The translations under genes and the position numbers were made by a program. A stretch of DNA of 11,290 nt from Firmicutes bacterium UBA4845 (GTDB lineage Bacteria > Bacillota > Clostridia > Tissierellales > Sedimentibacteraceae): the NCBI GenBank assembly GCA_002399975.1, contig DHER01000009.1, forward strand, positions 5,505 through 16,794, read 5' to 3'. Of this stretch, positions 6,977-11,290 are shown piece after piece. The notes under the pieces were generated by a model. The model ran no database searches, was not told where the DNA came from, and was given only the letters and a program-made list of their open reading frames with translations. Each line of letters starts with the position of its first letter. The stretch's first letter is position 1.

Positions 6977-7285
6977 TTATCGTGACACATCTTGATTTTT
7001 AATTTTTTTCTGCATCATTTCTTCTAATGCAGTTACCTTTTCAAGATTCAATGCACCATCTTTCATTTTATATATCCCAATTGCTGGTTTCCCTTTGTCA
7101 TTAATCAGATACACGGAATCATCAAACCGCAACCTCCCTCCAGAAACAATTATTTTTATATCTTCTGGAATAGCATATATACCAGCAACATCGCATTCAT
7201 TTTCTGTACAATACCTACCGTCATTTAAAATAGGTTCAAGCGAGAAGTTTTGTCCGTCCTTTGTTTTATATATTTTTACATTCAA
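6977..7285 (-). CDS. Unrecognised 102-aa protein with internal IYKxKDG repeat
   Basis: The function of this gene is not recognised. The product is soluble, has no membrane segment or signal peptide, and looks like a small beta-rich protein (DIKIIVSGGRLRFDDSVYLIN). Near the N-terminus is IYKTKDGQNFSLEPI, and later IYKMKDGALNLEKV, which may be an internal duplication or strand repeat. The start is placed at the TTG at 7283-7285, because AAAGGAGG lies a few bases before it and the leader is nearly identical to that of parA. The gene sits between a hairpin/T-tract on each side and before parA, so it may be an inserted accessory gene or an element-specific regulator. The frame is well supported by its ribosome binding site. 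Confidence 0.7.
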   Translation of the reverse strand: MNVKIYKTKDGQNFSLEPILNDGRYCTENECDVAGIYAIPEDIKIIVSGGRLRFDDSVYLINDKGKPAIGIYKMKDGALNLEKVTALEEMMQKKIKNQDVSR

Positions 7286-7320
7286 TTTCGTTCCTCCTTT
7301 CAATTTTGGGCACAAAAAAA
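7279..7320 (-). repeat. 42-bp leader repeat, copy B (102-aa gene)
   Basis: Second copy of the leader found at 6901-6942, with 39 of 42 bases the same. It covers seven T residues, the sequence GTGCCCAAAAT, the AAAGGAGG site and the TTG start. The hairpins just upstream of the two copies are different in sequence, so the similarity begins at the T-tract. Confidence 0.92.
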
Positions 7321-7344
7321 GAGCTAGTCATATAAACTAACCCC
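7314..7344 (-). terminator. Hairpin with T-tract upstream of the 102-aa gene
   Basis: On the minus strand, GGGGTTAGT (7344-7336) pairs with ACTAGCTCT (7328-7320) around a 7-base loop, using several G-U pairs, and runs into seven T residues (7320-7314). It is the weakest of the set by G-U content. It lies 29 nt before the TTG start of the 102-residue gene. Confidence 0.55.
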
Positions 7345-7489
7345 TTGTTAAAATGGAACTATTAAATTTTTATCTATATAAAAAAGTTGCCTACTCTAAA
7401 TAACGAGTAAACAACTTTTAGTTTTCATATTTGGCTTATTTTATGATTCAAAAGCCTTCATATATACATTAGTTAAATCTTTAAGATAC
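7345..7489. other. Junction between cargo operon and element core
   Basis: This 145-base AT-rich stretch holds the end-of-operon terminator at 7382-7419 and a short out-of-frame coding-like tail at 7441-7489. No open gene is seen on either strand. Because two terminator-like structures lie in front of the 102-residue gene, a promoter would be expected in 7345-7381; the stretch is rich in A and T but no clear -35/-10 pair can be named. Confidence 0.5.
7382..7419 (-). terminator. Strong terminator closing the methylase-nuclease operon
   Basis: On the minus strand the arms 7419-7405 and 7396-7382 pair over 15 bp (two G-U pairs) around an 8-base loop, with TTTATATAG-like sequence after it. It lies 71 nt after the nuclease-like gene. 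This is the longest stem seen in the window and probably marks the end of the cargo transcription unit. Confidence 0.82.
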
Positions 7490-8182
7490 TTATGATATTT
7501 CTATTAAAGGCGAGAAGTCAAAAAAGATATGTAATAATTGTAAGGCTTTATCTGACAAAACATAGCCACTCATATACTCATACAATCCTATTGATAAATC
7601 TGCCTTGATTACATTTAAGTCTCCTTGTGCCTTAGACTCAAATTTTTTATTATTAAGAACTGACAATTTTTTTGAGTTATCTTGAATATCAATATCTTTC
7701 ACAACAAAACCAAACATAATATTTTTATTATGGTGAGTCGGATATTTAGGAGGTTCATCTACAAACCTACTAACTCCTTCATTAATATACTTATTGTTAA
7801 GGCTTGAACTTCCATCAATTCTTTTACACTCTATAATATAATAATCTTCTTTATTTTTATTTACCCAAAAATCATTTGATGTTACTCTAATGTCACTTCT
7901 TCCTATAAATGTATCTGTGTCATCATCAAATGTTTCTGGTGTTTCAATTTGAAATGAAATTGGAAACATATCACATTCCAATTTTTCTAACACAGAGACA
8001 TTATCTAGATAATAGTGAAACAAATGGTTCTGTATGTTTATCTCATGGTTTTTAACTTTACGTCCCGAAGAAATACAATTTTGCTTCATTAGGTTACAAC
8101 ATTTTTCTATTGTTTCAACAATATAATCATAAAACCCTTTTTTAAAATCCTCATTTAAGGATTGTTGTTTGAAACCTCCCAT
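7490..8182 (-). CDS. Putative PD-(D/E)XK nuclease, partner of the upstream methylase
   Basis: The 230-residue protein is not assigned to a named family, but it has the residue pattern of a PD-(D/E)XK nuclease: E47 in the helix HEINIQNHLFHYYL, D97 in GRSDIRV, and E118-x-K120 in YYIIECKRIDG. A YINEGVSRFVD segment follows, as seen in several restriction-endonuclease-like proteins. The ATG at 8180-8182 overlaps the methylase TGA (TGATG), with GGGGTG about 7 nt upstream, so translation is coupled. A TTG one codon earlier is possible. Context suggests that it cuts DNA not protected by the methylase. Length suits a small type II endonuclease subunit. The nuclease call rests on motif spacing only; cleavage and specificity are unproven. 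Confidence 0.7.
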   Translation of the reverse strand: MGGFKQQSLNEDFKKGFYDYIVETIEKCCNLMKQNCISSGRKVKNHEINIQNHLFHYYLDNVSVLEKLECDMFPISFQIETPETFDDDTDTFIGRSDIRVTSNDFWVNKNKEDYYIIECKRIDGSSSLNNKYINEGVSRFVDEPPKYPTHHNKNIMFGFVVKDIDIQDNSKKLSVLNNKKFESKAQGDLNVIKADLSIGLYEYMSGYVLSDKALQLLHIFFDFSPLIEIS

Positions 8183-11121
8183 CAATCTTCACCCCCCGAA
8201 TCATTCATTATTTGTTCCATAACATCGGAAAGGTCAAGTTCTGCAATTGCAGGATGCCAGTACTTGTATAAATTAGGTTTAATAATAAAAAATGAATTTT
8301 CGCTAAAATGAATGACATCTCTTATTTGATGAAACTTATCATTGTGAGAGAACACAGAGAATTTTGATAATAGTGTTTTATCACTATCGATATCTTCAAC
8401 AAAATCTATGGTATTATCCGATATGCCATTTAATACCGAAAGTTCAAATATCGCAAATTTATTTAATACATTTTGATAAAATTTAATGCTAATATGCTTT
8501 TCTGCACGTTGATAAATAGCAGTAAATTGCTTAGTAAAGCACTCGCTATATGCAATCAATTCCTCATTAGATACTTTTTTGTAGATACTCTCAATATCTG
8601 TATTGGTTAATTCCGGTATCTGAATATTAATTGCATAATCAATAAATTTATTGTTTTTTAACTCAAACTCTTGTAAAACTAAATTATCAAGTTCCTCTAT
8701 TTCTAAATCTAAATCCATATCTGAAAAGTTAAAAAAGTTATCTTTATTTTTCTCTCTATGAATATTCTCAGTTTTATTTACAATATCCTCAGAAAAAATA
8801 TAAGGATACTCTAATACTTCTCCCATAAAACGTTGCTCCCGTTCAATTCCTATAGAAGATCCTAGCATGAGATTTAAATAGGCATATAATGATGAATTTA
8901 GCAGACCAACTAAATTCATTAAAAATGGCCTTTGTTTCTCAGATCCCTTAATAATATACATAGTCTTTTTACAAACAAATTCCTCATCACTAAAAGCAGC
9001 CCTCAATTTGTAATTATTGCAGTTGACTCCAGTCGGTGTCAACACATATGGGGGAACAAATAATTTTCTTTCCCGAGGACGATGTACTTTGCTTTTTGAA
9101 AAAAGAGTAGTATTGCTTGTGTTTACAAAAAAATGATCTACTCCTTTTTGTGAATCAAGTAATTTTTTGTTAAGTAAATGAGAAGCATCCTTCTTGTCAC
9201 CATCTTGATATTCTACTCCCGCTCCCATAAGAATAGGAGTGTCCTGTTTTTTGATTGCGTCTGAGATAGTACAAAAGTGATTCTTCAACTTCATTATTAA
9301 GTTTATATCATTTGAAAATCCGTATACAATAGTTTTCCAAGCCCAATCAAATTTTAATAACATATCCTGTTGTATATATTTTATATCATTTTTCTCAATA
9401 ACAATAATATTAAATAATTTAAAGAAAATATTGGGCTTTATAGATGTATAATTGAAAATATTGTCCAAGTTGTTTCCTTCTTCATAGCTAAAAGAAATTA
9501 TTACCGCAGGAGCATCAGCGTTTTCAAAGACTAATTTTCTAACAGATGACATTTCAATTATACTATGAATTTTTGTTTTCTCTAATAAGAAGCTTCTAAA
9601 TCTTTTAGAAGGCTGTTTTTGATTGTATAGTAATTTGGAATGTAAAATAAAACAGCACGTCGTATCAGCATGACTAAAATCTTTTGCTCTGAAAACAAAA
9701 CTTCTACAAATTTCATTATTCTGTTGTTTATCTTTGTATCCATTTTTTTTACAATATTCTAAATGAAGACCTGTTTTTACATTACCCCATGGTGGATTAC
9801 CGATAATAAAATCGAATTTGCAGTTTTTTAATCCTTTAAGTTTTTCATCATCAAAGAAATCGCAGACAAATAGATTAGTTCCTTTTAAATTTGGTAATGT
9901 AAAAGTTGATAATGATTTTGGATCTTTATAATCCAGAACAGTTAAATAAAGCGAGAATATTGTCACATCAATCGCTTCTTCATTAATATCTATACCATAA
10001 ATATTATTAGTTAAAAGAGACTTAAGCAAATCATCATCGTCGCAATACATTTTCCCATCTAAATTTTCTTCTACCATACGGCGATAGCTATCAACCAAAA
10101 AAACACCAGAACCACATGCTGGATCTAAAATAGTGTATTCCAAATGTTCTTTTAAGAACCCTAATGTTGTTTTATCTAAAATGTACTCAACAAGATAATT
10201 GGGAGTATAAAAAGAATTGTCTTTATCCCTAGCTTCCCGTCCAAGTAAAATTTCATAAATATTACTTATTAACTCTACTGGAATAATATTAAAATCATAC
10301 ATTGCAAATAATGATAGTTGACCATCCTCCATTGAAATTGTTCCAGATAAGAAGTCTGCAAGCAAATTAAATACATCCTGTGTTAATTCAGGACATTCAA
10401 TTTCATCACCCAATTCAAAAAGATTGCCATTAAATTTTGATTTGAGATATTCAAACAGTGTATATATAGAATCTTTATTTCTCAAACATTTCAGAAGTTC
10501 ATTCTTCGACTGCTCAATATTACTTGAAAAATTTCCATACCCTAAATCAACACCTCTGTCAATCAAAAACCTAATAAAAATAAGTCTTAAAACTAATTTT
10601 GTAGCAAACCCTATATGATAAGTATTTTTTAGTTGCTCAGTTAAATAAGTAATATTTGATAGTAAGAACTTATTTAAATTGGGAGTAGAAAATCTTTTTG
10701 AAAACTTTTCCCAAAACACAGGATTAGTTATTTCAATATATGAAAAATCTGAATTAATAGAGCAATTATCCACAGAATACTCTGTAGCTTTCTCTAACAC
10801 ATAAGATGACAAATTCAAGGACATTCCATTGTAAATTTTGACTGTTTGATCATCACAAAAGATAGTAACGGGAACTTGAGCGTTCCAGACTTTTTTACTA
10901 ATCAATCTAAAAGAAGCATTATCAAAAAGACTGTCAAAAAAAAGTATAAATGGCTTTTCATCTACAAAATAGATTGCATATGGCTTAATCTCGGAAACTA
11001 CTTTAGCTATATGATTAGTATAATTAGAACTTTTAAATTCACTATAATAAATAAGATTTTTTGAATTTTTATAACCAAGCCTTTCAATAACAGTTTCTAT
11101 TGGCAGTTCATAGTTTCTCAT
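8182..11121 (-). CDS. Eco57I-like N6-adenine DNA methyltransferase with recognition domain
   Basis: The 979-residue protein is a gamma-class N6-adenine DNA methylase. FYTPNYLVEYI at 304-314 is motif X, DPACGSGVFL at 333-342 is motif I (SAM binding), IYGIDINEEAIDVT at 374-387 covers motif II, and NPPW at 442-445 is the catalytic motif IV. The region from about 590 to 780 (KLFVPPYVLTPTG, then LVGLLNSSLYAYLN) resembles target recognition domains of type IIG and type I S-like enzymes; a helical tail follows. The N-terminal 120 residues resemble the nuclease domain of type IIG enzymes, but the expected (D/E)XK is replaced by FFDSL. The ATG at 11119-11121 lies 11 nt after AAAGGAGG and overlaps the regulator by 14 nt. 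The reading frame is open upstream without another good start. Confidence 0.88.
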   Translation of the reverse strand: MRNYELPIETVIERLGYKNSKNLIYYSEFKSSNYTNHIAKVVSEIKPYAIYFVDEKPFILFFDSLFDNASFRLISKKVWNAQVPVTIFCDDQTVKIYNGMSLNLSSYVLEKATEYSVDNCSINSDFSYIEITNPVFWEKFSKRFSTPNLNKFLLSNITYLTEQLKNTYHIGFATKLVLRLIFIRFLIDRGVDLGYGNFSSNIEQSKNELLKCLRNKDSIYTLFEYLKSKFNGNLFELGDEIECPELTQDVFNLLADFLSGTISMEDGQLSLFAMYDFNIIPVELISNIYEILLGREARDKDNSFYTPNYLVEYILDKTTLGFLKEHLEYTILDPACGSGVFLVDSYRRMVEENLDGKMYCDDDDLLKSLLTNNIYGIDINEEAIDVTIFSLYLTVLDYKDPKSLSTFTLPNLKGTNLFVCDFFDDEKLKGLKNCKFDFIIGNPPWGNVKTGLHLEYCKKNGYKDKQQNNEICRSFVFRAKDFSHADTTCCFILHSKLLYNQKQPSKRFRSFLLEKTKIHSIIEMSSVRKLVFENADAPAVIISFSYEEGNNLDNIFNYTSIKPNIFFKLFNIIVIEKNDIKYIQQDMLLKFDWAWKTIVYGFSNDINLIMKLKNHFCTISDAIKKQDTPILMGAGVEYQDGDKKDASHLLNKKLLDSQKGVDHFFVNTSNTTLFSKSKVHRPRERKLFVPPYVLTPTGVNCNNYKLRAAFSDEEFVCKKTMYIIKGSEKQRPFLMNLVGLLNSSLYAYLNLMLGSSIGIEREQRFMGEVLEYPYIFSEDIVNKTENIHREKNKDNFFNFSDMDLDLEIEELDNLVLQEFELKNNKFIDYAINIQIPELTNTDIESIYKKVSNEELIAYSECFTKQFTAIYQRAEKHISIKFYQNVLNKFAIFELSVLNGISDNTIDFVEDIDSDKTLLSKFSVFSHNDKFHQIRDVIHFSENSFFIIKPNLYKYWHPAIAELDLSDVMEQIMNDSGGED

Positions 11122-11290
11122 TTTCCAATATTCCTCCTTTCTTTTTTTTCTTTTCCGTTTCAATATCAATAAATAATAAATATGTCTCTATTTCTAAAGC
11201 ATCTGCTATTTTTTGAACATTATCTAGTGCTATACTTCTCTTTTCACGCTCAATTGCACTAATATAGGTTCTATGTAAGCCGGCCTTCTC
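11108..11290 (-). CDS. XRE-family regulator, C-protein-like (3' part, runs off right edge)
   Basis: Sixty codons to a TGA at 11108-11110 are visible; the N-terminus lies outside the window. The sequence KAGLHRTYISAIEREKRSIA followed by LDNVQKIADALEI is the classic second half of an XRE/Cro-type helix-turn-helix and is very like controller (C) proteins of restriction-modification systems, which delay endonuclease expression when the system enters a new host. The tail is lysine-rich (EKKKKKGG) because it is coded by the polypurine ribosome binding site of the methylase. The gene overlaps the methylase by 14 nt in another frame. Its operator would lie upstream, outside the window. A generic XRE regulator is the alternative. 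Confidence 0.85.
   Translation of the reverse strand, partial: EKAGLHRTYISAIEREKRSIALDNVQKIADALEIETYLLFIDIETEKKKKKGGILENEKL
11133..11140 (-). promoter_or_regulatory. Ribosome binding site deciding the methylase start
   Basis: AAAGGAGG lies within the end of the XRE gene, 11 nt before the ATG at 11119-11121. It shows that translation starts there and not at TTG codons further upstream in the same open frame. The spacing is longer than ideal, so initiation may be moderate or coupled to translation of the regulator. Confidence 0.75.

Noticed and set aside
8182..11121. Single-chain type IIG restriction enzyme.
   Set aside because: The N-terminal region lacks the expected (D/E)XK residues and a separate nuclease-like gene is coupled downstream, so a split system is preferred; a self-contained enzyme is not excluded.
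11108..11190. Possible fusion of the XRE regulator and the methylase by frameshifting at the A8 run (11142-11149), which contains A AAA AAG.
   Set aside because: The usual -1 shift at this heptamer leads into a third frame that meets a TGA soon after. Reaching the methylase frame needs +1 or -2, and the methylase has its own ribosome binding site and ATG.
1..11290. CRISPR array, tRNA, rRNA, insertion sequence or integrase attachment site.
   Set aside because: No regularly spaced repeats, no cloverleaf-like segment, no transposase or integrase motif and no terminal inverted repeats were seen; the only tandem repeat is the in-frame 15-bp array within a gene.
1..11290. A free plasmid rather than an integrated element.
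   Set aside because: ParA, ParB and a replication-like gene would also suit a plasmid, but the gene order and families match Tn1549/CTn-type integrative elements; the window cannot settle it because no integrase or chromosomal junction is included.

Overview
Every supported gene in this window lies on the minus strand, so the genes read from right to left. The set PrgI-like protein, VirB6/TrbL-like membrane protein, Maff2-type pilin-like protein, VirD4-like coupling protein, PcfB-like adaptor, DUF6017-type replication-like protein, ParB and ParA is the conserved core of a Tn1549/CTn-type integrative and conjugative element of Bacillota, especially gut Clostridia. The AAAGGAGG ribosome binding sites, the TTG starts and the AT-rich base composition fit that group. 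The genus cannot be told from the sequence alone.

Layout in transcription order. (1) 11290-7490: an AT-rich cargo cassette. It holds the end of an XRE-type (C-protein-like) regulator, a 979-residue Eco57I-like N6-adenine DNA methylase with a target-recognition-like C-terminus, and a 230-residue protein with a PD-(D/E)XK nuclease pattern. The three genes overlap (14 nt and TGATG), so they look like one restriction-modification or defence operon. A strong 15-bp-stem terminator at 7382-7419 closes it. (2) 7344-6901: a small unrecognised gene (102 aa) lying between two nearly identical 42-bp leader sequences. (3) 6907-4256: parA, parB and a winged-helix/DUF6017 gene, the probable maintenance and replication block of the excised circle. 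(4) 4180-3277: a DUF4406/DUF7768-like gene and pcfB, separated by a structured gap with a possible 13-codon leader ORF. (5) 3280-1: virD4, maff2, virB6 and the start of a prgI-like gene, the coupling protein and inner-membrane part of the type IV secretion channel. The relaxase, VirB4 ATPase, peptidoglycan hydrolase and integrase are not in the window; VirB4 would be expected just off the left edge.

Two things deserve attention. The first is the cargo operon: the methylase N-terminus looks like a nuclease domain that has lost its catalytic residues, while a separate nuclease-like gene is translationally coupled to it. The second is a repeated gene-boundary design: four intergenic hairpins with seven-base T-tracts sit directly in front of the next gene's ribosome binding site. 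In three of them the upstream gene's stop codon lies in or touches the hairpin. These look like terminator/attenuator checkpoints rather than operon ends, and could set the ratio of proteins in the element.
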